DNA of 64,000 nucleotides from Aquimarina sp. BL5 (GTDB lineage: Bacteria; Bacteroidota; Bacteroidia; Flavobacteriales; Flavobacteriaceae). Within the stretch, counting starts at the first letter, position 1. Every line of letters starts with the position of its first letter. The notes beneath the pieces are model-generated. The model was not told where the DNA came from. It saw nothing but the letters and a program-made list of their open reading frames with translations, and did not search any database. A program made the position numbers and the translations under genes. The DNA is taken from assembly GCF_003443675.1 (NCBI RefSeq), contig NZ_CP031963.1:1511501-1575500 (forward strand), in the 5' to 3' direction. Positions 26,904-36,600 of this stretch are shown in pieces.

Positions 26904-26919
26904 ACTATGCGTGCATAAT
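26904..26919. promoter_or_regulatory. Palindromic operator upstream of marR
   Basis: ACTATGCGTGCATAAT, one mismatch from the perfect palindrome found before the acyl-CoA ligase gene. It lies immediately upstream of, and probably overlaps, the -33 region of the promoter at 26930, so bound regulator should block transcription. Autoregulation of this kind is usual for MarR proteins. Confidence 0.65.
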
Positions 26920-26929
26920 AAATTTTTCT

Positions 26930-26937
26930 TACCTTTA
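26930..26937 (+). promoter_or_regulatory. -7 promoter element (TACCTTTA) of the marR-fad operon
   Basis: One mismatch to TAnnTTTG, 20 bases before the ATG at 26958. The expected -33 position falls within the operator palindrome. Confidence 0.4.
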
Positions 26938-26957
26938 CACCATAACAAATTTTCTGA

Positions 26958-27413
26958 ATGAGAGAAAAAACAATTGATTATGCACTTCGTGCAACATGGA
27001 TGGCTGTTGCCAAGATGTATAACGAAGAAGCAGGTAAAAAAGGTAGTACAATGGCAACGGGTTTTGCATTAATTAGCATCGATCCTGAAAATGGAACTCC
27101 ATCTACCTCATTAGGCCCTAAGATGGGTATGGAAGCCACTAGTTTATCACGAACTTTAAAAACCATGGAAGAGAAAGGGTTAATTTTTAGAAAGAAAAAC
27201 CCTCAAGACGGACGTGGTGTTCTAATATATCTAACCCCTTTCGGAGTAGAAATGAGAAATTTTTCAAAAGATGTAGTTTTTACATTCGACCATGCCGTAA
27301 GAAAGCATGTTCCAAAGGAAAAGCTTGATACTTTCTTAGAAGTATTTCAATTGATAAATGATCTCATCGCTACCAAGAAAATATACACAAAAAAGGAATC
27401 TATAACATCTTAA
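26958..27413 (+). CDS. MarR-family transcriptional regulator
   Basis: 151 residues with a winged helix-turn-helix: recognition helix region MGMEATSLSRTLKTMEEKGL and wing RKKNPQDGRGVLIYLTPFG. It is the first gene of the beta-oxidation operon, 17 bases before the fadN-type gene. Its promoter and that of the acyl-CoA ligase carry the same palindrome, so it probably represses both in the absence of acyl-CoA or fatty acid. The ligand is inferred from context only. Confidence 0.9.
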   Translation: MREKTIDYALRATWMAVAKMYNEEAGKKGSTMATGFALISIDPENGTPSTSLGPKMGMEATSLSRTLKTMEEKGLIFRKKNPQDGRGVLIYLTPFGVEMRNFSKDVVFTFDHAVRKHVPKEKLDTFLEVFQLINDLIATKKIYTKKESITS

Positions 27414-27430
27414 CAACCAGAAGTTAAAAA

Positions 27431-29836
27431 ATGAAAAGAGTCATTAAAAAAGTTGCAGTCGTTGGTTCAGGAATTATGGGCTCCGGTATTGCATGTCATT
27501 TCGCTAATATCGGCGTCGAAGTACTATTATTAGATATAGTACCAAGAGAATTAAACGAGAAAGAAAAGGCAAAAGGCCTTACACTAGAAAGCAAAGTGGT
27601 TCGTAACAGGTTAGTAAATGATTCACTAACCGCCGCTCTTAAATCCAAACCTTCTCCTATTTACCATCAAAAATTTGCAAACCGTATCACTACAGGAAAC
27701 CTAGAAGATGATATTGCAAAAGTAGCTGATGTAGATTGGATTATTGAGGTAGTAGTAGAAAGACTAGATATTAAAAAGTTAGTTTTTGAAAATCTAGAAA
27801 AACACAGAACGCCTGGAACTTTAATTACTTCTAACACTTCAGGTATTCCTATAAAATTCATGAACGAAGGAAGAAGTGAAGATTTCCAAAAACATTTCTG
27901 TGGAACTCACTTCTTTAACCCTGCTCGTTACCTGAAATTATTTGAGATTATACCTGGGCCAAATACTTCTACCGAAGTGCTTGAGTTCCTAAACGGATAT
28001 GGAGAGCAATATTTAGGAAAAACATCTGTAGTTGCTAAAGATACTCCTGCGTTTATTGGAAACAGAATAGGTATCTTCAGTATTATGAGCTTATTCCATA
28101 TGGTAAAAGATATGGGATTAACCATTGAAGAAGTTGATAAATTATCCGGTCCAGTTATTGGACGTCCAAAATCTGCAACTTTCCGTACGGTTGATGTAGT
28201 AGGATTAGATACTTTAGTACACGTTGCTAATGGTATTGCTGATAATTGTCCTGATGATGAACGTCACGAATTATTTAAACTACCAGCGTTCATCAATACG
28301 ATGATGGAGAATAAATGGTTAGGTAGTAAGACGAAACAAGGATTTTATAAAAAACATGTATCTCCAGAAGGAAAAAAGGAAATTCTTTCTCTTGATTTAG
28401 ACACATTAGAATATAGAGCTAGTAAAAGAGCTTCTTTTGCTACCTTAGAAATGACTAAAACTATTGATAAAGTAGTAGATCGTTTTAAAGTACTAGTTGC
28501 TGGAAAAGATAAAGCAGGAGAATTTTATCGTAAAAGTTTTGCTGCATTATTTGCATATGTATCTAACCGTATTCCAGAGATTACAGACGACCTTTATAAG
28601 ATTGATGATGCTATGAAAGCTGGATTTGGTTGGGAACACGGTCCTTTCCAAATTTGGGATGCTATTGGAGTAGAAAAAGGAATTGAAATGATGAAAGCAG
28701 AAGGATATGAACCAGCTGCTTGGGTTAATGATATGATCGCTTCAGGAAGTACTTCTTTTTATACGGTTAAAAATGGAGCTACTAATTATTACGACATTCC
28801 AAAAAAGGAACAAGTAAAAGTTCCAGGACAAGATGCATTTATCATTTTAGATAACATCCGTAAATCTTCTGAAGTTTTCAAAAATAGCGGTGTTGTAGTA
28901 GAAGATCTTGGTGATGGAATCCTTAACGTAGAATTCCAAAGTAAGATGAATACTATAGGTGGTGATGTACTTGCTGGATTAAATACAGCTATTGATATGG
29001 CTGAGAAAAACTTCCAAGGATTGGTTGTTGGTAATCAAGCAGCTAATTTCTCTGTAGGTGCCAACATCGGAATGATCTTTATGATGGCTGTAGAGCAAGA
29101 GTATGATGAATTGAATATGGCAATTAAGTATTTCCAAGATTCTATGATGCGTATGCGTTACTCTTCAATCCCTACTATTGTTGCTCCTCATGGTATGGCT
29201 TTAGGTGGTGGATGTGAAATTTCATTACATGCTGATAAAGTAGTTGCTGCAGCAGAAACGTATATGGGATTAGTAGAATTTGGTGTTGGTGTGATCCCTG
29301 GTGGAGGGGGTTCTAAAGAGATGGCTTTAAGAGCTTCTGATCTTTTCAAAAAAGATGATGTAGAGCTAAATGTACTACAAGAACATTTCTTAACTATAGG
29401 TATGGCAAAGGTATCTACTTCTGCTTACGAAGCATTTGACACGAACTTACTTCAAAAAGGAAAAGATATCGTTGTTGTTAATAAAGACCGTCAGATTGCT
29501 ACTGCTAAAGCATATGCAAAATTAATGGCGGAACAAGGATATACCCAACCTGTAAAACGAAAGGACATCAAAGTACTTGGAAAACAAGCACTAGGTATGT
29601 TCTTAGTAGGTACAGATTCTATGGAAGCTAGTAAATATATTTCGGAACACGATCATAAAATAGCGAATAAACTAGGTTATGTAATGGCTGGAGGAGATTT
29701 ATCAGAACCAACCTTGGTAACAGAACAATATTTATTAGATCTAGAACGTGAAGCTTTCTTGTCTTTATGTACAGAACGTAAAACGTTAGAGCGTATTGAA
29801 CATATGCTTAAGAAAGGTAAACCGTTACGTAACTAG
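27431..29836 (+). CDS. 3-hydroxyacyl-CoA dehydrogenase/enoyl-CoA hydratase, FadN-type fusion
   Basis: 801 residues. The N-terminus is the NAD-binding 3-hydroxyacyl-CoA dehydrogenase (VAVVGSGIMGSGIACHFA at residue 8, followed by the CGTHFFNPARYLKLFEI catalytic region). The C-terminal part (from about residue 490) is an enoyl-CoA hydratase/crotonase domain with APHGMALGGGCEISLHA and FGVGVIPGGGGSKEMA. The order is dehydrogenase then hydratase, the reverse of E. coli FadB and like Bacillus FadN. It catalyses the middle two steps of beta-oxidation, with thiolase and acyl-CoA dehydrogenase encoded downstream. Confidence 0.95.
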   Translation: MKRVIKKVAVVGSGIMGSGIACHFANIGVEVLLLDIVPRELNEKEKAKGLTLESKVVRNRLVNDSLTAALKSKPSPIYHQKFANRITTGNLEDDIAKVADVDWIIEVVVERLDIKKLVFENLEKHRTPGTLITSNTSGIPIKFMNEGRSEDFQKHFCGTHFFNPARYLKLFEIIPGPNTSTEVLEFLNGYGEQYLGKTSVVAKDTPAFIGNRIGIFSIMSLFHMVKDMGLTIEEVDKLSGPVIGRPKSATFRTVDVVGLDTLVHVANGIADNCPDDERHELFKLPAFINTMMENKWLGSKTKQGFYKKHVSPEGKKEILSLDLDTLEYRASKRASFATLEMTKTIDKVVDRFKVLVAGKDKAGEFYRKSFAALFAYVSNRIPEITDDLYKIDDAMKAGFGWEHGPFQIWDAIGVEKGIEMMKAEGYEPAAWVNDMIASGSTSFYTVKNGATNYYDIPKKEQVKVPGQDAFIILDNIRKSSEVFKNSGVVVEDLGDGILNVEFQSKMNTIGGDVLAGLNTAIDMAEKNFQGLVVGNQAANFSVGANIGMIFMMAVEQEYDELNMAIKYFQDSMMRMRYSSIPTIVAPHGMALGGGCEISLHADKVVAAAETYMGLVEFGVGVIPGGGGSKEMALRASDLFKKDDVELNVLQEHFLTIGMAKVSTSAYEAFDTNLLQKGKDIVVVNKDRQIATAKAYAKLMAEQGYTQPVKRKDIKVLGKQALGMFLVGTDSMEASKYISEHDHKIANKLGYVMAGGDLSEPTLVTEQYLLDLEREAFLSLCTERKTLERIEHMLKKGKPLRN

Positions 29837-30249
29837 TATTGAGAATTAAGTATTGAGTAATTAGAAAATAGAGTAATGCATAAAGTTGAAGATTTAAAAA
29901 TATGGAAAAGGTCAATTGTTTTGGCTAAATCTATATATCTATTAACTAAAGAACTGCCTTCTGATGAAAAATATGGATTGATTTCTCAAATAAAACGAAG
30001 TGCAATTTCAATTTCTTCAAACATTGCGGAAGGCAGCGGAAGAAATTCAAATAAGGAATTTAAGCATTTTTTAAGTATTGCTAATGGTTCAGCTTATGAA
30101 CTTCATACACAGTTAGTACTAACGATAGAACTTGATCTTTTATCGAAAGAAAAAGTTCAACAAGCTATTGACTTGTTGATTGAAATTCAAAAAATGAATT
30201 ATTCATTACAGAAAAGTATTGCGAACAAAATCTCAATACTTGATACTAA
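29834..30249 (+). mobile_element. IVS-like inserted element: inverted repeats flanking a four-helix-bundle gene
   Basis: Upstream the sequence TAGTATTGAG-AATT-AAGTATTGAG (29834-29857) begins at the stop codon of the preceding gene. Downstream, 30232-30249 reads, on the other strand, TAGTATC-AAGTATTGAG. The 10-bp AAGTATTGAG is a perfect inverted repeat bracketing the gene at 29876. In several bacteria, homologous genes sit in intervening sequences of 23S rRNA with just such terminal inverted repeats. Here the unit lies within a metabolic operon. The element boundaries are inferred. Confidence 0.45.
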
Positions 30250-30256
30250 TATCTAA
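29876..30256 (+). CDS. Four-helix-bundle protein (S23/IVP family)
   Basis: 126 residues. The start HKVEDLKIWKRSIVLAKSIY and the motif QIKRSAISISSNIAEGSGRN, then SNKEFKHFLSIANGSAYEL are diagnostic of the S23 'four helix bundle' family, encoded in 23S rRNA intervening sequences and at many scattered sites; the Avd protein of diversity-generating retroelements is a relative. No reverse transcriptase or variable repeat was seen here. Its last residues (SILDTNI) are encoded by the downstream inverted repeat. It lies between fad genes 39 bases after one and 17 before the next, without an obvious metabolic link. Biological role unknown. Confidence 0.88.
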   Translation: MHKVEDLKIWKRSIVLAKSIYLLTKELPSDEKYGLISQIKRSAISISSNIAEGSGRNSNKEFKHFLSIANGSAYELHTQLVLTIELDLLSKEKVQQAIDLLIEIQKMNYSLQKSIANKISILDTNI

Positions 30257-30273
30257 AATCTATTTTATAAAAA

Positions 30274-31464
30274 ATGAAAACCGCATATATAGTAAAAGCA
30301 TATAGAACAGCCGTAGGAAAAGCACCTCGCGGAGTGTTCAGATTTAAAAGAACTGATGAGTTAGCTGCTGAAACAATTCAGCATATGATGAAAGAACTGC
30401 CACAATTAGACAAAAGTCGTATTGATGATGTTATTGTTGGTAATGCAATGCCAGAAGGATCTCAAGGTCTTAATATGGCACGTTTAATATCACTTATGGG
30501 ATTAGAATCTATTGATGTACCTGGTGTTACCGTAAATAGATTCTGTTCTTCTGGAATAGAAACTATAGGTATGGCTACTGCAAAAATACAAGCTGGAATG
30601 GCAGATTGTATTATCGCAGGAGGTGCAGAAAGCATGAGTTCGGTTCCTATGACTGGATACAAAACAGAATTAAATTATGATTTAGCCAAGTCTGGTCATG
30701 AAGATTACTATTGGGGAATGGGTAACACTGCAGAAGCGGTAGCTCATCAATTCAATGTATCACGTGAAGATCAAGATGAGTTTGCTTACAATTCTCATAT
30801 GAAAGCATTAAAAGCACAAGCTGAAAATCGTTTTCAAGATCAAATAGTTCCTATCAATGTAGAGCAAATTTATGTCGATGAAAACGGAAAAAAAGCCAGT
30901 AAATCGTATACTGTAACTAAAGATGAAGGGCCTCGTAAAGGAACTAGTAAAGAAGTTTTAGGAAAACTTAGACCGGTTTTTGAACTTGGAGGAAGTGTAA
31001 CTGCGGGTAATTCTTCTCAGATGAGTGATGGTGCTGCATTTGTGATGGTTATGAGTGAAGATATGGTTAAAGAACTAAACTTGGAACCAATAGCAAGACT
31101 TGTAAACTATGCTGCTGCCGGTGTAGAACCAAGAATTATGGGAATCGGACCTGTAAAGGCAATTCCAAAAGCTTTAAAACAAGCAGGCTTAAAACAAGAG
31201 GATATTGAGCTAATTGAACTGAATGAAGCCTTTGCTTCTCAATCATTAGCAGTAATGCGTGAGCTAAACATCAATCAAGATATCGTGAACGTAAATGGAG
31301 GAGCTATTGCTTTGGGTCATCCACTTGGTTGTACAGGAGCGAAACTTTCTGTTCAATTGTTTGATGAAATGCGCAAACGTGATATGAAAGGAAAATATGG
31401 TATGGTGACTATGTGTGTTGGTACTGGTCAGGGAGCTGCTGGTATTTTTGAATTTTTGAATTAA
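30274..31464 (+). CDS. Acetyl-CoA C-acyltransferase (3-ketoacyl-CoA thiolase)
   Basis: 396 residues. All thiolase motifs are present: nucleophile Cys in [15 protein letters not shown] (near residue 90), [27 protein letters not shown] (His near 350) and the second catalytic Cys in [13 protein letters not shown] (near 382). It cleaves 3-ketoacyl-CoA with CoA in the last step of beta-oxidation and is the partner of the FadN-type enzyme two genes upstream. Confidence 0.95.
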   Translation: MKTAYIVKAYRTAVGKAPRGVFRFKRTDELAAETIQHMMKELPQLDKSRIDDVIVGNAMPEGSQGLNMARLISLMGLESIDVPGVTVNRFCSSGIETIGMATAKIQAGMADCIIAGGAESMSSVPMTGYKTELNYDLAKSGHEDYYWGMGNTAEAVAHQFNVSREDQDEFAYNSHMKALKAQAENRFQDQIVPINVEQIYVDENGKKASKSYTVTKDEGPRKGTSKEVLGKLRPVFELGGSVTAGNSSQMSDGAAFVMVMSEDMVKELNLEPIARLVNYAAAGVEPRIMGIGPVKAIPKALKQAGLKQEDIELIELNEAFASQSLAVMRELNINQDIVNVNGGAIALGHPLGCTGAKLSVQLFDEMRKRDMKGKYGMVTMCVGTGQGAAGIFEFLN

Positions 31465-31492
31465 GAAACGATAGAGATAATATAATAAAACA

Positions 31493-33310
31493 ATGAGTAC
31501 AGAAACTTTAAACAAAGACATTCTTAGAGGAGGACAATTCCTTGTTAAAGAAACAAAAGCCGAAGATGTATTTACTCCAGAAGATTTTTCTGAGGAGCAA
31601 AAAATGATGCGTGATAGTACAAAAGAATTTGTAGACCGTGAATTATGGGCGCATTGGGAAAAATTCGAATCAAAAGATTATGCGTATACAGAAGCGTGTA
31701 TGAAAAAAGCTGGTGAGCTTGGACTACTAGGTGTAGCTGTGCCAGAAGCATATGATGGATTAGGAATGGGATTCGTTTCTACAATGTTAGTATGTGATTA
31801 TATTTCTGGTGCGACCGGATCTTTTAGTACTGCGTTTGGAGCTCATACAGGTATTGGTACTATGCCAATATCATTATATGGTAATGAAGAGCAAAAGAAA
31901 AAATATGTTTCTAAATTAGCTACTGGTGAGTGGATGGGAGCATATTGTTTAACTGAACCAGGTGCTGGATCTGATGCTAACTCTGGTAAAACTAAAGCTG
32001 TTTTATCTGATGATGGTAAGCATTATTTGATTTCTGGTCAAAAAATGTGGATCTCGAATGCCGGATTCTGTAATGTAATGATTGTTTTTGCTCGTATTGA
32101 GGATGACAAAAATATTACTGGATTTATTGTAGAATACGATCCTAACAATGCTAATGGTATCTCATTAGGTGATGAAGAAAAGAAATTAGGTATCCACTCC
32201 TCTTCTACTCGTCAGGTTTTCTTTAGCGACACTAAAGTACCTGTAGAGAATATGTTATCCGAAAGAGGTAATGGATTTAAAATAGCGATGAATGCATTAA
32301 ATGTTGGACGTATCAAATTAGCTGCAGCTTGTTTAGATGCACAACGTAGAGTTATTGGAGAAGCTACTAAATATGCTAATGAGCGTATTCAGTTTAAAAC
32401 TCCTATTATGAATTTTGGTGCTATTAAATCTAAGATTGCAGAGATGGCTACTAATACGTATGCTGATGAATCTGCTAGTTACCGTGCTGCAAAAAATATC
32501 GAAGATAGAATTGCTATTCGTCAAGCAGAAGGAAACACACATCAAGAAGCTGAACTTAAAGGAGTAGAAGAATATGCTATAGAATGTTCTATTCTAAAAG
32601 TTGCTGTTTCTGAAGATGTACAGAATACTACTGATGAAGGTATCCAGATTTTTGGAGGAATGGGATTCTCTGCAGATACTCCAATGGAATCTGCTTGGAG
32701 AGATGCTCGTATTTCTCGTATCTATGAAGGTACCAATGAGATCAACCGTATGTTAGCAGTAGGTATGCTCGTAAAGAAAGCCATGAAAGGTCACGTAGAT
32801 CTTTTAAACCCTGCTATGAAGGTTGCTGATGAATTAACAGGAATCCCTTCTTTTGATACTCCCGATTACTCTGCTTTATTTGCAGAAGAAAAAGAGATCA
32901 TTGCAAAAATGAAGAAAGTATTCCTAATGGTTGCAGGAGCTGCTATGCAGAAATTTGGTCCGCAACTAGAAGAGCACCAACAATTATTAATGGCTGCTTC
33001 TGATATTCTAATTGAAATCTACATGGCGGAATCTACAATTCTGCGTACAGAGAAAAATGCTAAGCGTTATGGAGAAGATTCTCAAGAGATCCAGATTGCA
33101 ATGTCTCAATTATACTTATATAACGCAGTAGATATCGTTATTAAAAAAGGAAAAGAAGGAATCGTTTCTTTTGCTGAAGGTGATGAACAACGTATGATGC
33201 TTATGGGACTTAAGCGTTTCACTAAATATGCGAACCAACCAAATGTGGTTGCATTAAGAACTAAAATTGCAGATAAAGTAGCCGCAGAAAACGGATACTG
33301 TTTCTCATAA
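31493..33310 (+). CDS. Acyl-CoA dehydrogenase
   Basis: 605 residues, the long form common in Bacteroidota with about 200 extra C-terminal residues beyond the catalytic core. Seen: GAYCLTEPGAGSDANSGKT (flavin/substrate loop), ISGQKMWISNAGFCNVM, and IFGGMGFSADTPMESAWRDA followed by RISRIYEGTNEINRML with the catalytic-Glu segment YEGTNEI. An FAD enzyme that introduces the trans-2 double bond, the first beta-oxidation step. Last gene of the operon; a terminator follows at 33368. Confidence 0.95.
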   Translation: MSTETLNKDILRGGQFLVKETKAEDVFTPEDFSEEQKMMRDSTKEFVDRELWAHWEKFESKDYAYTEACMKKAGELGLLGVAVPEAYDGLGMGFVSTMLVCDYISGATGSFSTAFGAHTGIGTMPISLYGNEEQKKKYVSKLATGEWMGAYCLTEPGAGSDANSGKTKAVLSDDGKHYLISGQKMWISNAGFCNVMIVFARIEDDKNITGFIVEYDPNNANGISLGDEEKKLGIHSSSTRQVFFSDTKVPVENMLSERGNGFKIAMNALNVGRIKLAAACLDAQRRVIGEATKYANERIQFKTPIMNFGAIKSKIAEMATNTYADESASYRAAKNIEDRIAIRQAEGNTHQEAELKGVEEYAIECSILKVAVSEDVQNTTDEGIQIFGGMGFSADTPMESAWRDARISRIYEGTNEINRMLAVGMLVKKAMKGHVDLLNPAMKVADELTGIPSFDTPDYSALFAEEKEIIAKMKKVFLMVAGAAMQKFGPQLEEHQQLLMAASDILIEIYMAESTILRTEKNAKRYGEDSQEIQIAMSQLYLYNAVDIVIKKGKEGIVSFAEGDEQRMMLMGLKRFTKYANQPNVVALRTKIADKVAAENGYCFS

Positions 33311-33367
33311 TAATATATCCGCTCCTAAGGATTAAAACTAGGAAGTTGTTTAATTTTGATTTAAGAG

Positions 33368-33398
33368 ACCGTCTTTCTGTTGGGGAAAGGCGGTTTTT
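33368..33398 (+). terminator. rho-independent terminator of the fad operon
   Basis: Stem ACCGTCTTTC/GAAAGGCGGT (one wobble; 33368-33377 and 33385-33394), 7-nt loop, T-run. Confidence 0.9.
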
Positions 33399-33487
33399 TA
33401 TTTAAATACATCTCGTCCTAAAATAGCATCACAATAAAAACAGTTATAAAAATTGTCTATCGATATTAATTTAATTGTATTTCAGAC

Positions 33488-33523
33488 ACTTACGAATTCT
33501 AGTTATATACTTACTAATTCTAG
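33488..33523. promoter_or_regulatory. Phased 15-bp direct repeat, possible activator site
   Basis: ACTTACGAATTCTAG (33488) and ACTTACTAATTCTAG (33509) differ at one base and start exactly 21 bp apart, two helical turns. That is the usual geometry for dimeric activators (for example AraC-type domains of hybrid two-component systems in polysaccharide loci). The regulator is not in this window. Confidence 0.45.
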
Positions 33524-33565
33524 ACAACAACCCTTCTCTATCTGTAAATTATGTACAATTGTATG

Positions 33566-33595
33566 AGATTAAAATTGGTTAACCAATTTTAATCT
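33566..33595. promoter_or_regulatory. 30-bp perfect palindrome, GntR-type operator
   Basis: The half site AGATTAAAATTGGTT is followed immediately by its exact complement, giving a centre TTGGTTAACCAA. That core matches operators of FadR-subfamily GntR regulators (such as UxuR/ExuR-like sites TTGGTnnACCAA) that govern sugar-acid and polysaccharide genes. It lies 97 bases before the first fucanase-like gene. Confidence 0.6.
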
Positions 33596-33691
33596 ATGAA
33601 CCGCAGTACAAGCAATGAGCTTAGTCTCTCAAAAAAACTATTCGCTTGACAAATACATCATACAAAACTCTAAAACCACACAAACTCAACC

Positions 33692-36600
33692 ATGAAAAAC
33701 AACAATCAAAATGTATTCGCTCAGTCCGGAAGTCGGCTGTTCGATATATCAAAGCCCTTAGTCCTATTCATCTTATTATTCATAGTTTCACAAACTGTTA
33801 CGTTTTCTCAAGTTAGTTTTGAAGGATCTTGGGGAGTGACGTTTCCTATTTTTGGAGGAGAAAGACTAGATACAGAAATTAACCTAAATCAAAAAGATTA
33901 TATGAGTGGTGCTCAGGAAATAGTAGATGAGCTTCCTACAGCAGGCCATGTAATTACCAATCTATCTTACTTTGCACACTCCCATTATTTTAATACAAGA
34001 GCAAATACCAATGTTGATGTAGCTAATGAAATACATCCTGCAATGATTCCCAGCGTGGAAAATGATGGAGTTGCTGTAGAAGCAATTCAACTGTTAAGAA
34101 ATTCAGGTAAGAAAATAATTCTTTACATTTCTACAAACTATTTGGATAGAGCTACTGGTGACCTCAAGGAAGGTTGGGTGAACTATTACACCACTAAATT
34201 TGGCGGAAATGAATATTTAGCTTATCGCCATCTCATACAAGGCTTTGTAGAAGCTTCCGCAGGTTATGCCGATGGGTACTGGTTAGATACAACATCCGTC
34301 CTAAGAGGCGATGGTAATTTTGGAGATTTTGTAGCAATGATACGTGAAGCTGATCCAACGGCTTTAATTGCTTCTGGAGGAGCAAGTAGATTAACACATA
34401 ATGGAGAAGATGTTTATGTAGATTCAGATGGTGTTAATGACACAAACCCTGCCGATTATTATGTGAAACTGCACGATTCTAATGATCCTTTACCTGATTT
34501 TACGGATGGACATATTGTACCTTTGGGACAAGGAGCTCCGCCAAACTCATGGTCATATGAAGAGTTCATGATACCAAATATCATGGTAGAGCCCTTCTAT
34601 ACAGCTAGTAACGGAAAACAAGTTCAAAAGCACGGTTGGTTTCCTATTAGAGAAAGATGGCACTCTCCACAAGTACCTATAGTTTTTAATACCGAAGAAG
34701 CCTATAGGTTTGTTAGAAGGATTACGGATTATGGTGGGATGATTACTTTTGCAAACACTAACCAAACACCAAACCTTGGAGACGGTCGAGCGGGTCATAT
34801 GATGTCTGATGAAATGGGCATTATGAAGGAAGTTAATCGAAGAATGCTTATGAATACTAAACCTGATTATGTACCCTATACACGACCACAAGGTGCTAGT
34901 TTAGTAGGAGAAACCCAATATATTGAATTTCCGGATATTCCAACAAAAGAGGTTGGTAACCCTGATTTCATTGCGGCTACTGCAACCTCAGGATTAGCGG
35001 TGTCTTTTACGAGTTCTAATACCAATGTAGCTACTATAGTTAATGGTAGAATACGTATTATAGGTCCTGGTAAAACTACCATTACGGCTACGCAATCTGG
35101 TGCAGGAGCTTATACATCGGCTGTACCGGCTGAGCGACCACTAGTGGTTGTAGGGGATACTAAACAAGATCAAGTAATTACGTTTCCATCATTTCCTACT
35201 ACTCGAGTAGGCGATCCTGACTTAGATCCAGGAGTTACCGCAAGCTCTGGTTTGCCAGTAACGTATACTAGTGGAAATACTAGTGTAGCGACTATTGTAA
35301 ATGGTAAAATTCGTATTGTTGGAGAAGGTAGATCAAATATAACTGCATCACAAGCGGGTAACGCAACATATAATGCTGCACCAAATAGATCACGTGTATT
35401 AACAGTGTTGGGTGCAGAGAATAATGAAACTATTGGTCCCTGGAATGTCTCAGAATTAAAAGAAGTTCCTAATTGGACAACTACAAATGTGGATGCACAA
35501 AATGGCATGCAAGGGATCTTATACGAGTCCATTAACTATTTAGGAGAGAAAGTGGAAGTTTTTGCTTACTACAGCGCGCCAAGCGGTAATCCTCCTGCAA
35601 GAGGCTGGCCAGCTGTCGTATATGCTCATGGTGGTGGTGGAACTGCCTTTCCTCAGGTAATAGATTACTGGAATGATAAAGGCTATGCCGCCATTAGCAT
35701 GGATTTAGAGGGTCATTACCCTAACGGTGACCTAACTCCAAATCCAGGTCCAAAACGCGCTGGCGTTTGGAATGATTATCAATTACCTATTGAGGAGCAA
35801 TGGTTCTATCACGCTATTGCTCAGGTAATGAAAGCACATTCACTTATAGCTTCTTTCCCTGAGATTAATGCCAGTAAAATTGGTGTTATGGGGTCGAGTT
35901 GGGGAGGAACCATAACAAGTACTGTAATTGGAGTAGACAATCGCTTAGCTTGGGCAATACCAGTTTACGGCGGAGGATTCTTATCCGAATCTGATGGGCA
36001 TCAAGGAGACGCTATAACAAGTGAGGCAGAAGCAGACTTTGTGAACACCTATTTTGATGGAAGTGCGTATTTTGATAACGTAACTTTTCCTACATTATGG
36101 CTGAACGGACTTAATGATTTTCATTTTTCTCTTTCTGTAAACCAGAAATCTTCACAAGCAGTTAATGGACCCTCAACTTTATTGTACGTTGATGGCTTTG
36201 CACACGGTCATTTAACTTGGAGAAATCGTGATGAAGTATATAGGTTTGCTAATTCTGTTGTTAATGGAGGTGCAGCATTACCGCTAGTAGAAAATATTTC
36301 TATTAATTCAAACATAGGGTATGTGACTGCTAGTTCAGCCATTGGACTAGATAGTGCTCAATTATTCTATACTGCTGATGGTAATACTGTAGATTTAAAC
36401 GACAAATCTTGGGAGTCAATCAATGCAACTATTTCTGGAAATACGATTTCTGCTGCTATTCCTACTAGTGCTGAACTAATATTTTTTGCAGTTACTGATG
36501 CACAGGGATACATGGTAACCTCTGAATATATTTCTATCTCAGATTTTATCGATAATGGGGATAATTTAGCTTTAAATGGAACAGCCTCACAATCAGGAAC

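Larger units (their letters stand above)
33311..33691. other. Regulatory intergenic region before the fucanase-like genes
   Basis: 381 bases with no coding frame. In order it holds the operon terminator (33368), a 21-bp-phased direct repeat (33488) and a 30-bp palindrome (33566). Bases 33309-33360 share about three quarters of their sequence with 41224-41275, including GTTGTTTAATTTT, of unknown meaning. Confidence 0.7.

Noticed and set aside
29876..30256. Diversity-generating retroelement (Avd homologue)
   Set aside because: No reverse transcriptase, template repeat or variable repeat was found nearby; only the four-helix-bundle protein is present.
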